Origin: Daedaleopsis sinensis
Taxonomy: Eukaryota; Basidiomycota; Agaricomycetes; Polyporales; Polyporaceae
DNA length: 64,000 nt
Direction of reading: 5' to 3'
NCBI GenBank assembly: GCA_033807695.1
Contig: CM066307.1
Span: 2,604,001 to 2,668,000, forward strand
Positions within the stretch are counted from its first letter, which is position 1; each line of letters begins with the position of its first letter. A model generated the notes under the pieces. The model ran no database searches. It saw only the letters and a program-made list of their open reading frames with translations, and was not told where the DNA came from. The position numbers and the translations under genes are program-made. Positions 34,967-47,949 of this stretch are shown piece after piece.

Positions 34967-37834
34967 TCACCTCCGCGCGACGTTCGTCGTGCTGCGATTC
35001 CGGATGCCGCCGGACAGGTCCGTCTGCAGCCGGCCGTCCTCCTCGGCGAACGCCATGCTGTTGCGGTAGCCTGACCCGCCCGCGATGCCCCCGCTCTTCT
35101 TCGAGTCCAGCGAGAACGCGTTGCCGACCACGGGCATGCTGAGCCGGCGTATCCAGCCCCCCTTCGGCTTCTCCGGGCGGAGCATGACGGGAGACTCGAC
35201 CGGGCCTCGCGAGCTGCTCTTGTACTTGGACGCAGAGCAAGACTCGCAGCCACAGTAGGGCGCATGGTCGGTCGCAGGCGACGAAGGCTGGCTGGAGGGT
35301 TGCCGTGAGACTGCCTGTGACGACGGGGGCACGAGTTGGGTCGCGCTCTGGGAGTATGAGGAGGGGTATCTCGACCCCAGGTTGTCCATCGACGGCCGCT
35401 GCGTTGTGGATACCCGGGGCCCACCGGTCGCACGGGTGCCGTCGTTGACGAGGCTGCCGTTAGGCCCGCTGCGCGCGTTCAGGAGGTGGAAGCGTTCCCT
35501 CTCGAGCTCGCGCGCGCGCTGCTCGATTTCGCGCTCCTTCATCCGCAGCTCATGTTCACGCTCGCGCAACTCAAGCTCTTCGAGCTCCTCGATGCGTTGT
35601 CGCCGCACAGCGATCTCTTCGGGGGACGGACCCGACGGCGCCGCCGAGTACCGTGAAGCTGTAGCCGTCGTAGCCGTCGTCGACGATGGCTCTGGCATGC
35701 GAGAATACTCCATGGAAGGTCTGGGACGCTCGCGGGTCGGAGAACCTGTCTGTTGGCGAGTCGCGTTCGGCATCCCACTTACAGGCTCGTAGCGATTGGC
35801 AAGATTTGAAACGCTCGTAGGAAGCCTAGGTAACTCCCTTGGAGGTGGCGACTTCGGTGGCGGAGAAGATGGACCAGGTTGCTGTGTTCACCGTCAGGCT
35901 CACACCAGCAGCGTGTATCGCAAGTGGACTTACCCGAGCGTAGCGATCCCGTAGGGCCGCAACCATGCTACCAGTGCTCTTCCCAGTGTCCGTCCGTTCG
36001 ACAATCTTGCCTAGTGGCGGCTCCATGGTTCGGGCCCTGGTCGACTCCGAGCTCCGGCCCACTCCAAACTCGGCATCATCGATGTAGTCACCTCTGCGAT
36101 ACGATGAGGACACAGTAGGAGATGGAGCTACGACGTGATCGGAAACAGGCGATGCTTGCTGGTCACCGTCAAGACGAACACGGGTAGATATGGGTGAAGG
36201 ATGAGAGTGGGTGGAGTGACTAGTCTGAGAGTACGAAGAGGGCGGAGGAGCCCGGTCATGGTCACGATCACGGTTGTGGGTGGTCTGAGCAGCCTCCGCT
36301 CTAGCCTGGGACAGATCCCCTGATGGTGTTTGGGCTGGCGGGGTGAAGGGTTCTGCGCGCGGGGTGGGGGGAGAGCGACTATCTTCGGTTGAAGCAGGAG
36401 TAGCGAGCATGGTGTCAGAGATTGGAGACTCTGTCAGTCGCGGAAACGGAGTGAGGCCACTCGAGTCTTGAGAATCAGGTGCTGGATTGGCGAGCAGATT
36501 CTGTGGAGGTGGGGATGCGACCGAGTTGAACCTACTACCCCCGGCTCGAGGGACGGGGAAATGGGTAGGGGGTGCAGGGAAAGCAGCGAGGGAGGCAAGA
36601 GTTGTAAGACGTTCAGTTGGAGGTTGAGACTGGGGTTGCGGTTGCGGTTGAAGTTGAGGCGGGTTGTGTTCATCTGTCTGCTTCACAGGTTCAGGAAGTG
36701 AGCGCGTTGGCTCTTTGGACGGCTGTTCAGCAGCGGGTGTAGGCGGGAAATATTGGGGAGGGGGTGCAGGTGATTGCCCAGATGGAGTCACCGCGCGAGA
36801 GGTGGTGTCTTGTTCAGACGCGTTTCGCGAGGTATATTCCGGTGCGGGTTTGTCCAAGGGTGTCATCGTGACCTGCTTGATTCCGTCCGAGGTAGTAGTA
36901 GACTCATAGTCATTACCGCCAAGGGCTTGTGACGCGGTGTCAGACTGTTCCACACCATTGGTGTCTGGGAGATCGGACGGCACTGCGCCTGACCATCCGC
37001 CTTCACAGAAGGCCTTCCATTGCCCGAGCTGACCAACCGTAGGAGAGAACTTGCGGACGCTCTCGCACCCTCGCATCCATTCGGCATCCGCAACGCGGGA
37101 GAAGCTTGCTGCTAGAGTGTACATAGTCGAAGTGTGCTTCTGAGTCACAAGGAGTGCGTGATTGCTAGCGTTCATCGCGACCTCGGGAGTCAGACGATGG
37201 AGAGTGACATTCGGGATGGGACGCACTATTTCTCCCTATTCACCTCCGGCCCAAGGGTACTGAGGAGGTTGATGTAACGTGTATGCTCATCGGCAGCGTC
37301 GCGTGGATTCTTCTTAGCCTTGCGCTCATACAGCAGCCCCGCCTGCTTGATCTTCTGGTTGGCAGAGGCGATCTTCTCGTCATGGGTTCTCTCCTCTTTC
37401 TACGCAGGAAGTCAGGAGACGAGGTATGGATATGTGCGTTGAGTTTACTGCTCACCGCAAGCTTCTTGAACCATTTCTTGACCTCTGCACTCACAGCATC
37501 ACACTCCTTGTCCGCAAACTTGACAAACTTAGAGTCGACCTCGGCCATAGCTTCGAATATGGTCGCGCTCGCGTTCAGAGCACTCGCTACTCCCAGTTAG
37601 TCTCCATACATCCCTTCCGCACATATTATTGAACTATGAAAGCGTACCTGGAATCTCCGCAACACATTTGGCAGATGCTGACTCCCTCAACGCCTTCGCG
37701 AGCTTCTTCTGGAGCGTTACTATAGCATTGGCGGCTTCACAGTAATCGTTCAGGACGTTCACAACAGTTTCCAGAGTCTTGCACGACTTGTGTATCTCCG
37801 TCCGCTCCGCGAGGGGTCCTGTTGGAGCTGCCAT
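34967..37834 (-). CDS. IMD/BAR-like helical protein with long disordered tail
   Basis: Exons 37834-37648, 37586-37456, 37399-37227, 37164-35934 and 35881-34967 join perfectly in frame to 878 residues. Residues 1-220 are helix-rich (KSCKTLETVVNVLNDYCEAA, AMAEVDSKFVKFADKECDAV, EVKKWFKKLAKEERTHDEKI), the look of a fungal IMD/BAR-type membrane-curving module (IRSp53/MIM homology). A Pro/Ser/Thr/Gln-rich disordered part (about 230-650) follows, then a coiled coil near 662-705 (EELELREREHELRMKEREIE) and a C-terminal segment with CGCESCS and GWIRRLSMPVVGNAFSLDSK. By analogy it would act at the plasma membrane or eisosome-like sites; this is inference. An in-frame ATG 31 codons upstream (37927) is an alternative start. 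Confidence 0.78.
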
Positions 37835-40011
37835 AACAGCGTGCGCTACGGGTATATCCTGCACGCTGTGCGCGATGTGCGCAGAGTCGATAAAGCTCGA
37901 GAGAGGAGAGAGGTGCAATCGCGACAAGCCGTAACTGCGGGAACGGACCGTGGGCGCGTACCTGAAACGGAGTCAAGTCGGAGTTGTCGGGGCACAAACT
38001 CGGTAGGGAGAAATGCATGCATATCTATGATCTCCGACCAACTCAGTCTGCTGATGGACAACATTGGAAAAACAAGTAACTTGCGACAGACCACGACACA
38101 CCAGCATATCACCCATCCTAAGAGAGCATTCGCTACAGCTTTCATGTGGCCGTAAGTCGAACAGCTGCCTCGTGAAGACCTCAACTACCTACGTGTTGTA
38201 GAATCACCGGTGAGTATGCAATACCCGAACAGGTTTGTTCTGTCATTCTCCCAGAGCTGGACCTCGTACTGCGCATGCGCACACGCAAACTAGCCCCTTT
38301 AAGCCCCTCGCCCAATAGCGACGCACGGTTAAATATGGCGCGATAGGCAACGTTCGAGCAATGTGCTAAATGCACGAGAAGCGGAAGGAGGAAGAGGACC
38401 CCCCGTTCAATAGGTCTCGTACCATCCAGTGCTCCTTGTTAACGCAACATGCAGCACACTCTCAGCAAAATCGTAAATAGTACTGTGATGTCTCTCGTCC
38501 GCAGGTTCGTCTAATACACTGTGCCTGTTGTGTTACAATTCTAACGTTTAACTGTTCACTGGACCCTGTTGCAGCAGTAATGACTAGTTAACATACAAAC
38601 GATTCAATGTTTGCCAACCCAGCTGACCAGATCCGGCTGGAGCCTATGTAGCTCGTACGAGCTCTGTTCATATGAAGTACTAGTTGCGTCCTCCGCCTCC
38701 TCGTCGATCCCCCCTCCCTTCTTCCTCGCGTGGTGAGGTCCGTTCTCCTCAGGCCGAGGAGCTAGCTCCCTGGGCCGCCAAATCACTCGGTCCGACATCT
38801 CTACGATTACTGCCAGCAAATCAAATCGTCAAAATCGCCTCTGCTTGATTGACGTCGACGCCGTCAAGGAACGACATGATGTCCTTGCTCCGATCCCCGT
38901 GTTCATCGCTGTCGGCCCACTGAGCCTCGCCGCTTCCGTAGCCTGCCGGTGCTCGTAAGTAGTCGAAGAAGATCGTCTTCGCACCCAACTTCGAGACGTA
39001 TGCACGAGACTAGGCATGCTTGTGTTCGCGACCCCAGCCCTCGCGGGAGCCGAACTCGAGAAGAGCTGTATGCAACCTCAGTCGTTCGTCTTCTTGGGAA
39101 CTCGCGATCACAATCAAGTCGCAGCCGTGTCACGACGCCTCTCCGCATGTATGGTTGGTGCTTTGGAACCCGTCTGCAGAGAGATTGGCGTTCATTGCGG
39201 ACAACGCGGACAACAACGGACAACATCATCCATGGACTCTCGGAGACGCGCTTCGCCATATCATTGGGTACCGGACTCAGTCCCAGACCCGCTACGCTCC
39301 CCTTCTCAAGCTGCTCGAAGGCATCGCTATGAAGACGGTACCACACTCTCTTGACCTTGTTCGACAGGGCTAAGGCGTACCCGTCTTCTTGAAGGCATGG
39401 GCAGTATTGAGCTGCACATAGCCTTGAACGTACTAGGTGCGTTTAGTGCTCGTAGTACTGTTTCTGACTGCATGGTCGTGCTGACGTTTGGGTGGGAACG
39501 CCTCGCCATGTATCTCTCACCTTCCCGAGTCGACAGCCTGCGACACCGTAACGACTACAACACGCTACGAATTCTGGCTTACCAGGAGTGTCGTGAATAT
39601 CTCATCATGCGCTCGATGGTGGTGACGCGACGCCTGCGTTGCTTTATGGACTGGGGCGGCCTCTAGAAGCTGCATGCTCTTGAACACGTCGCTGAGCGCT
39701 CTCGAGCAAGCTGTCGACTTGAACACCCTCGACTTCCTGGTCTCGTTCTCGTACGTCGCATGCTTGCTCGGCGACCCTGGACAGACAAGCAGTACTTCAA
39801 TCATGAAGACAGGTACAGTATCGCATCAGTGTCGTATGGATGTACGTTCATCTCATAGCTCGGAATGCCATCCAGTTTTATCGTAAACACGTTCCTGCTA
39901 GAAATACAACATGTAGAAAAAACCAGAGCGATACTGTAAGATGCATTATCGTATGATGCGTTATGAAAGAACCGTAGGCCAGATTCAGGTACACGGAATC
40001 CACACCCTCAT
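37835..40011. other. long region without a recognised gene
   Basis: Open frames exist on the plus strand around 39016-39373 and 39397-39666 (one reads FIADNADNNGQHHPWTLGDA), but I recognise no family, see no consistent splicing, and frames shift repeatedly. It may contain a decayed gene between 38.9 and 39.9 kb; otherwise intergenic. Confidence 0.4.
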
Positions 40012-42303
40012 CCTAGTAGGTATAACGGAAGTCGGGGTTCTCCTGGTCTGTGAGATCGTCGAAGGCGCGCGTGTGGCCGAGATGCTCGTCCTGGGAAACA
40101 CGTACGCGCGCATGTCAGCGACCCATGTTTGTTTGTCACAGAAGGAGACGAGGAGAAGACGCACGACATCCTCGCCGCTTGCAGTAGACTCGCGGAGGGC
40201 AGCCGCGCGACGCTTGAGAACGTTCTGGCGCATGAGGTATAGACGGAGTAGGAAGAGCACGACGACCTGGAGGGCGTAGACGACCATGTGCGCGATGAAC
40301 GCCTTGACGTAGCGAGGAGCGTCGTTCGCGCGGAACACTTGCGGGCCGATAGCATTACCGACCGCCCAGGCGATGAAGACGAGCGAGGAGGCGACGACCT
40401 GCTTGGTACGACCCGCGATGTTGTTCGACATGACCGCGAGGTTGAGAACCGAGACGGCACCGAACGCCATGGTCAAGCTAGACATAGGCAATGATGATGG
40501 GCTTCGGAGCCGGATGACACAACATGAACGACTTACTAGAACGAAATGAGCAAGCCGACCTTAGTGCTAGCGCGTGTTGGAACAGTCAGGAAGACAATGG
40601 TACCGATGATGTTAGGTAGCGTGTAGATTATGGCGAGCAGGATCTTCTGGTCGTAGCGCTTGGAGAGGTATGCGCCGGAGAACAAGAAGAACATAATGAC
40701 GACACCTTGGGCAATGTTCAAGAGGTAGGTCTGGAGCTGAGTGTAACCAAACGCCTTGATGATCAGGTTGGCGAAGGCACCGAGACCACCTGTAGGCATG
40801 CCGTTCGTGAACTAGAATGGCAGATCGAGTCAATCTTCCGCAGAGCACTAAAAGCTACTACGCACGGATATGATGGTGACGGCGATGACTGTGGGGTCGG
40901 TGACAGCCTCTCGGACTTGGTACCACTGCGTGGATGATCAGATCACAGCCAAGCCTCAGATCGTGCCGCACATACCTTGAATTCCTTGTTTTGGATACCG
41001 GTCTCGTTCTTGCGGACGCGCTCAGCAATGAGGAGACGGTCTTCGGGGCTCCAGCACGTGGCACGCATAGGAGAGTCTGGGAGATAGAACGCAACGAAGA
41101 TGCCCCACACAAAAGTCAGGCAACCAAGCAGCTGCACGAAGACGAAGACATATCAATTAGACCACGACTTCGCAGAGACATAGCTGGCAGACGACACTCA
41201 CAGTGAAAAGGATCTGCCAGTTTACGAGAGCGCCGCCCTGGATGTGTGCGATACCGTAGGCAATCAGACCACCGACACACTGCTGGAATCCGTTCATAGA
41301 GTAGAACGCGCCGATGACGAGCGCCTGCTCCTTACGGCGGTACCACATGGTTGACATGTAGACAAAGGCGGGCTGGCAGACACACTCGAAGATACCGAGG
41401 AGCGTGCGGACAATGACCAGGCCGGTGAAGTTTTTGCAAGCGGCCGTGGTAGCGAGAACGGCACCCCATGCGGCGATGCTGGCAACCTCGTGGTAAGTGA
41501 CGGCTGGAAACGAAGTAGAGATAATCAGCTCACTTGAATGCGAGGTACTTGGCGATGGGCAGACGTTGGATGAGACGGTTGGCGGGGAACTCCCAAATGA
41601 GGCTGAAGGCAGATGAGTAACACAACCTCGAGAAATAGAAACCGCCATTCTTACATGGCGATGTACACTGAACACTCGTGTCAGGCGCTGTTAACTATAG
41701 AGAGGACGCAGTGTATATACGCACCGCAAGTAGTGAGCCAGGAGTATTGCTGGCCAACGAGATGGGTATGCTCAATGATACCCATGATTGATGCAAAGTT
41801 AATTGTCCTGCGAAAGAAACAGAGATGTCGATAACGAGTAGTCAGTATAGTATGGGAATGTCAGGCCACCAACGCACCCCTTGTCGAGAGTTTGCGCGAA
41901 GTACGTGATGACCATGACCGTCTGCACCGTCGTGAGCACGCAGTCTTGCGAAAGGAACTGAGTGCTCACCAACACGCGCTTGTGAACCATCCATCTCAAC
42001 CGCTTGTTCGTCTCATCATCAATCTCGACGTGACCACAACCCTGCTGGGCGAAGAACTCTGCACGAACCCAAGTTCAACGCTGATAGAACCCACCGCGCG
42101 CTCCATGCACTGACGTACCTGCAACCTCAGCGTCGATGCCAGCTGTGGCTTTAGGAACGTGAAAGTCAGTGAAGCAGTAAGCTTGCCAGGAGAGACCTCA
42201 GCGACGTACGTTGTACTGAAGTTTCTGCGCTGGTAACAGAGACGGCCTCCTTCTCGATGTCCTCGACACGGCGCTCGGAAGAGTCGTGCTTGGTGAGAGA
42301 CAT
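40012..42303 (-). CDS. Dal5-type MFS permease (anion:cation symporter family)
   Basis: A multi-exon gene beginning MSLTKHDSSERRVEDIEKEA. Segments in order are FFAQQGCGHVEIDDETNKRL, VMVITYFAQTLDKGTINFAS, IMGIIEHTHLVGQQYSWLTT, LIWEFPANRLIQRLP, VRTLLGIFECVCQPAFVYMS, WYRRKEQ, PDSPMRATCWSPEDRLLIAE, a second six-helix half from 40.8 to 40.2 kb, and a C-terminus FDDLTDQENPDFRYTY. This is the signature of the allantoate permease (Dal5/ACS) family, twelve TM helices, plasma membrane. Introns are about 50 nt; one exon of 13 nt (VYIAI junction) is visible near 41.65 kb. It is transcribed away from the GH105 gene across 424 bases. Substrate is unknown; the neighbour suggests unsaturated oligogalacturonides or related acids (inference). 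Confidence 0.85.
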
Positions 42304-42727
42304 GACTGAGGACGAGCTGTGGGCGTGGTCGTGGTGGTCGCGGCGAGGCAAGCCGGCCAACGGTGCGTGCAGTTATGAAATGGTTTATACGCGCAGCTGG
42401 CCGGACCTCAGCTGACCCTCGGTGCCGGCATGGGCTTGAGGGTACATTGAGGTGGTTCCAACTTCCGAACGAACTAGCGAGCCGTAGAATGGTCATTTGG
42501 AACCGATCACCGCCAGGTCCGCACCCGGAGCCTGATTCTTGCTCCTCTCAGCTACAACCGGGGTGCGGGGGTGGGGAGTGTGGGGAAGGCCCCGGCCCGC
42601 CGCTGCCCCTTCACCGGCCCGACCGCCAACGGTCCGTTCGCTTCAAGGGCGCATCATAAAGCGAGGGTCCGCCGCACGTCTGCCAATCGATCCAGGATTG
42701 ACTCCTATAAGCAACCCTCACGCTCCT
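42304..42727. promoter_or_regulatory. shared divergent promoter of permease and GH105 genes
   Basis: This 424-base gap separates the two start codons. It holds a cluster of GC-rich boxes matching the SYGGRG consensus of CreA/Mig1 repressors (GCGGGG 42565-42570, GTGGGG 42571-42576, GTGGGG 42580-42585), and a 'cataaa' TATA-like site at 42655-42660, about 68 bases before the GH105 ATG. Carbon-catabolite control is inferred from these sites only. Confidence 0.5.
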
Positions 42728-44153
42728 ATGTCCTTCAGAAATATCAACCAGGCCAAGGTGGCCACCGTGAAGCACATCAACAACCTCATCACCTGTCTCG
42801 TCAACATCAAGGATGAGACGGGCGAGTTTCTTCTGACCCTCCCCGACGGCCGTATAATCGACACTAAGGGTTGGGAGGACTGGGAGGTGAGCAGTACGCT
42901 TAACTTCCGTTCCTGGATTTCCGCTAACCCGGATTTGCTTTAGTGGACGCACGGAGTCGGTAAGGAGCCCCCCCTCGGGGTCATGAGGCCTGAGGACCAT
43001 GCTAACCCGACGGTGATTTAGGGCTCTACGGTTTGTTGAAGTTCCACGAAGTCACCGAGGATGCCCGTGCGCTCGAACTCGCCCTTGCCTGGTTCAAGGA
43101 CCGGTTCGAAATTGGGACCACGAAGGTGGGTTTGCTTCAAGTTGTTGGTCTCTGGTCTGCGCCACGCGTCAGGATGAACTAATGTCGTCTGCTGTAGAAC
43201 GTCAATACAATGTCTCCTCTCCTCACTGCCGCGTACTTACACGAGCAGGGTGCGGCAAACTACCTACCCCACTTGGACTCATGGGCGGAGTGGGTCATGT
43301 ACGAAATGCCCCGCACCGCGGAGGGCGGGCTACAGCACTGCACGTATCTCACGGACAACTACGAGCAGTTGTGGGACGACACGCTCATGATGACCGTTCT
43401 TCCGCTCGCCAAGATCGGTCTCGTCCTGAACCGATCGCACTACGTAGAGGAAGCGAAGCGTCAGTTCATAGTGCAGTAAGTGTTCGCTAGATGGCATCGG
43501 ACATCACATTCATAGCTGATGGTATGCAGCATAAAGTACCTGCAGGATCTCCAGACTGGCCTTTGGTTCCATGGTGGGTGGTCTTCGCCTTCAGTTCTGG
43601 TCTGCTGTGATTAGATACCGCGGCTGACCGCGACGCGGTGTCAGGTTGGAACTTTGACGGACGTCACCACTTTGGCAAGGCTCTGTGGGGCCGCGGGAAC
43701 TGCTGGGTGACGGTCGCCATCCCAGAATTCATCGAAATGCTACAGCTCCCGGAGACGGACGGCCTACGCCTCTTCCTGACCGCGTCCCTCATCGCGCAGA
43801 TCGACGCGCTCGTCAAGTACCAGGACGCGCAAACCGGGCTCTGGCACACGCTCATCGACGACCCCACGTCGTACCTCGAGGCGTCGGCGACTGCGGGCTT
43901 CGCATATGGGATCGCCAAGTCGCTGCGGATGCGTCTGATCCCGAGGGAGGAGCGGTACGTAAACGCGGCGAAGAAGGCGATGGAGGGTGTGCTCGCCAAC
44001 ATCTCCGAGACGGGCGAGCTTTTGCAGACGTCGTTCGGGACGCCAGTGTTCGACAACTTGGAGGACTACAAGAAGATTCCGTTGACGAGCATGCCGTACG
44101 GGCAGAGCTTGGCGCTCCTCGCTCTCACTGAGCATCTGAGGACGTTCATATAA
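42728..44153 (+). CDS. GH105 unsaturated glycuronyl hydrolase
   Basis: Six exons (42728-42886, 42944-42959, 43022-43125, 43198-43475, 43530-43573, 43645-44153) give 369 residues; exon 2 is only 16 nt. Landmarks are WEDWEWTHGVGLYGLLKFHE, LQHCTYLTDNYEQLWDDTLM (the Asp of WDDTLMM is the likely catalytic proton donor by comparison with YteR), GLWFHGWNFDGRHHFGKALW, GRGNCWVTVAIPEF and SATAGFAYGIAKSLR. This is the alpha6/alpha6-barrel GH88/GH105 family, which hydrates the 4,5-double bond of unsaturated galacturonyl-rhamnose and similar pectin-lyase products. Length is normal. There is no signal peptide (MSFRNINQAKVATVKHINNL), so it should act in the cytosol on imported disaccharides, which fits the divergent permease next door. 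Confidence 0.9.
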
Positions 44154-45408
44154 GCTGCTGTCGGAGGGATAAGGGAATGATAATGTATCACTACTCACGA
44201 ATCGCATATCTGTCCTTTCGTACATTCGTATGTGGCGCGCGCTTGCCAGTGGTTGAAGTCTTCTCGTTCGTCAACTGTGCTCTCGAACGCTATCCACTGG
44301 CACTCGTATCCTTACATGTAACTTCAACCTGTACGGCTAGAAGGCCGGTCCTCCAAGTGGAGAAACCTGGTACTGGCGACCAGCGTGCGTAAGATGTGAA
44401 ATCACAGAAGCGGTATTTGATACTAGATAGTCTTACCAAGGGCTCTGACTTCAAGTCATTCGAGGGTGCAACGCGGCAGTTGATATCACCAGCGTCGGAA
44501 GGAACCTTCTGTTAGTACTTCACAAGGTATACGTACGAAAGTGGCCGCTGAGTAGCCCAAAATTTCAACCGTGTGCGTCAGCAGCATTTCAACACATAAT
44601 GAGGACTCAGACGGCGTCCCAAACGATGACTCCAGTACTCACGGCTGCTGCGAGGACACATCCTGCTTGTAAGTATGTAGCTAGCCTGAAAAAGAAATGT
44701 TTGTGCCTTTTCGGAGATCCGATGGGAACTTCTGAGCGTCGCGAGTACCTCCGCCGGTGTATGCACGTACGGTATAATTGGTCAGAGGAACTATGGAGTC
44801 GTTGGCAGTAGCCCGCCGGGTCGAGGCGAGATCGCGTCAAAGAGGTTGAAAGTTGAGGTGAGATGCCACAGTCAGCGGAAGACATTGAGTTTAACGTTCC
44901 CACAGGGCCGTGTCTACTCCGAGTCGACTCTCCGACATTGTTGCCCAGGTCCCCGCCGCACTGGTTCCACTGAGCCGGTGCCAACTCAGCGTGGCAGTCG
45001 GAGTGACTATGATATTAGCCCCAGAGCTAAAGCCTCAGGCCTCATGTACATAGCAAACCATGGTGACGAAGTTCTAGGCAATGATGCATGATGAGAGGAG
45101 TTCAAGGCTGTTCAAGCTCAAGTCATAGTCGAAGCCGGTAGGAGGAGATACTTACCAGTGGGCGCTACGCCGGACCCGGAGCTTGTGAAATAAATAAAAT
45201 TTCTTTTTTGACCATAAATGCCAGTTGTCGTCGGAGGGAGAAACAACCGTTCGTCGCCTCTTCAGCAGGACCACCACTACGCAACGAAACATGCCCGTGC
45301 ACATAGAGGACAAGGAGGTACGTCAATCTCACAGTAGCGCATCGTACAGGTTGAAGCTGATTTTATCGGATATTATCATCTTTAATGTCGCAGTAAACAT
45401 CACATAAT
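44154..45408. other. intergenic, no gene recognised
   Basis: Short frames only; nothing with a family signature or splice pattern. Confidence 0.5.
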
Positions 45409-45914
45409 TGAACCGCACACTGTTCAAGTTGCACGATTCCACGCCGGTGTTTACAATGCAAATTGAGTATCCTGGTGCGCCCATGTGGCTCCCCTGGTGC
45501 TGCCAGTGCCTTTCACGAGAAGACTGATAGCTCCTGACGCACTGGTACGGCGCATTACGGCCTGAGAATTGAGAACAGAGAAGCAAGAATCTGGCACCGT
45601 GATCACGTACGCTGCAGGCACCTCCAATCCAACATCAGCGCCGTCAGAAGCTGAGACCATCGTTATGATGTCTTGGTCTGCAGTGTGCTCGAGTTTCTCT
45701 TTTCAAATGTAGCGCGACTTTGGTCCGTGGCATTGCCCTCGTTAGGGAATTTTCTGCGGAGCGCCGTACCACTGGCAGTGGGTCAGGAGCTATCGGTCTT
45801 CTCGTGAAAGGCAGCACCAGGGGAGCCACATGGGCGCATCAGGATACTCAATTTGCATTGTCGCTGGCTGATAAACACCGGCGTGGAATCGTGCAACTTG
45901 AATGTGCGGTTCAA
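45409..45914. repeat. large inverted repeat (arms about 145-154 bp, loop about 207 bp)
   Basis: The left arm 45409-45553 runs from 'ttgaaccgcaca' to 'gtacggcgc'. The right arm 45761-45914 is its reverse complement with about ten mismatches or small indels ('gcgccgtac' to 'gtgcggttcaa'). No transposase and no clear target duplication were found. It could be a foldback element, a solo pair of transposon ends, or a local inverted duplication. Confidence 0.88.
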
Positions 45915-46361
45915 CCTCTCCGTTCTCAATTCTCAGTTACCAGCGCGATAGTCTCACGATCACAGTGCCTGAGCCTCTCCGATCCTCCCCAACTCTCGCA
46001 CCAGCTAACATCTAGTAACAGGTGTATCACCGCACTCTGGATTGGCGCTGTCAAACAAGGGAATCGCGTTGATCACTGTGCGAGGGCCGGGACCACTAGT
46101 CTCCGCCCCAGGTAATTCCTCACGCCAGGTATTTGCCTCACTTCTATTAGCTGGATAGGCCACCAGGAGCGCATGCATGCCGCGCTTTACTTAAAGATTT
46201 GAATTCTTAGCGTTCTCGTCTTACGTTCCCTCGGTAAGCCCATCCCTTGATGTCGAGATCATTCTCGCTTTTCTTACTAGGACGCATTGCTCTTCGACGA
46301 CTCCTAGGTCGACCGGCCCTGGACGACTTTACTCTTACTTCTCTTCGTTTTTTTTGCAGGT
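45915..46361. other. 5' region of the seven-TM gene
   Basis: Pyrimidine-rich leader ('cgttttttttgcag') immediately before the ATG at 46362; a 5' UTR intron ending at that 'gcag' is possible. Confidence 0.4.
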
Positions 46362-47949
46362 ATGGTGTCCTTGACCAAGTCTTACTTCATTGCTATCTTC
46401 TGTGAAGCCATTCTCCATGGTACGTGTACACACTCTAACACCTTTTCAAGTTATCTCACGTACTATGACCTCCAGGCATGTACACTATCTTGGCCGGCGG
46501 CGCCCTCTATCTCTTGCTGTGAGTCTCGTCGACTATATTGCAGGCGCTGAGCTGCATCACTGAATCACGGATTGCAATGCAGTAAGCAACGGAGCACGGA
46601 ACGTTCAGTCGCAAATGTCGTCATGATCGTTCTAACTGTACTCATGTACCTGATGTCGACGGTCCATATCGCTCTCGCGTTACGGGTCAACCTCATCGCA
46701 TTCTTTGACCAGCACGCAACAGAGGGCGGCCTGACGATCTTCGACAACCAGGGAGATCCTCTAGTATGGGCGCAGATCGGCATGGAGCTGCTCAACGTGA
46801 GTGCTTCCATTTTCGTCCGCTGTAGACTGCCCTCATCGATATCTCTCAGTGTCTCATCGGAGACGCTATTGTATGTTGGCGAACCTGGATTCTATGGGGT
46901 CGGGACTGGCGCATCCTCGCATTCCCTGCTACCTGCATCATTGGTGGTCTCGGTAAGTATCATCATTCCACTCGTTCCATATCTCCTTTTGCCCCATCAC
47001 CGCCCATCGCCTTGTTGACGACCCTTGCGCCTATGCGCATCGCAGTTGCCGGGATTGGAATGACACAAGCCCTTTCGAAATCTCCAAACGGACAAGAGTT
47101 ATTTGGCGAAGACATCACAATCTGGTTCGCTTGCTTCGGCACCTTGACGTGCGTTGCGAACCTGTACTCCGTCGCCGCGATCACTGTGAAGGCGTGGTGA
47201 GTGCTTTCGACCACCGTCACGATTTCATTTGTATCGACTTTCATTCAGGCAGCACAATCGGTACCTCCGGTCGTTGAATAATGGCGCACAGGTCGCAGGG
47301 AGGAACTATAGCGTGCTGCTGGTCATCGTCGAGTCTGGCGCTGTATACTGTATCGCACTCGTGCGTGTTCCCACTTCTCTCCGTCAGTAGTGCTTGCTTG
47401 ACTCCGAGGCTAGATCATCACCGTTGTTCTCTTCTTGCTGGATGACAACGGGGTCTACGTCATCTCCGATATGCTCAATCACCTTACGGTATGCTTTGCG
47501 TCGAGTCTCCACCATCATTTTACTGAACCTTTCTCTTTGGACCGTAGGGAATCTACCCGACGATCATCATCGTTCTCGTCTGTCTCAAGATCACGTTCCA
47601 CGACGATTTCAACCGCGCGAACAATCCGAAGACCGTCCGCGTTCCCTCAGATGCGCTGTCCAGCTATCATATACAGTCCCGCGTATCGCAGCACGCCGTG
47701 CAGAAGCCTTCGACCGATCGGCCTCTCATAAGTTTTCGCCCCCGATACGGACAGGGCGACAGCGCGAGCGACACCCATGGCTACCGCGACGACTCTCCGA
47801 CCGGTACCTCCTTCGCACTTCAGCCTATCCGCATCACGAAGCACACGGAACAGAACACCTGGTATGATCCTGCGGAGCCCGGCAGTATCCACCAGGTGGA
47901 CAGAGACGCTGAGCTGCAAAAGTGTGCGGAGGCGTACCACGATGTATGA
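46362..47949 (+). CDS. seven-transmembrane basidiomycete membrane protein
   Basis: Eight exons (46362-46419, 46476-46518, 46583-46796, 46850-46952, 47046-47196, 47249-47360, 47414-47488, 47548-47949) join to 385 residues. Hydrophobic helices include YTILAGGALYLLL, VVMIVLTVLMYLMSTVHIAL, CLIGDAIVCWRTWILWGRDW, ITIWFACFGTLTCVANLYSV, LLVIVESGAVYCIALIITVV and IYPTIIIVLVCLK, followed by a 110-residue hydrophilic tail. The GDAI-x2-WR-x-W-x-LW motif after the third helix is typical of a large Agaricomycete family of receptor-like seven-TM proteins without known ligand. It is distinct from the DUF6534 set in exon sizes and motifs. The start at 46362 places the first helix directly at the N-terminus. 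Confidence 0.83.
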
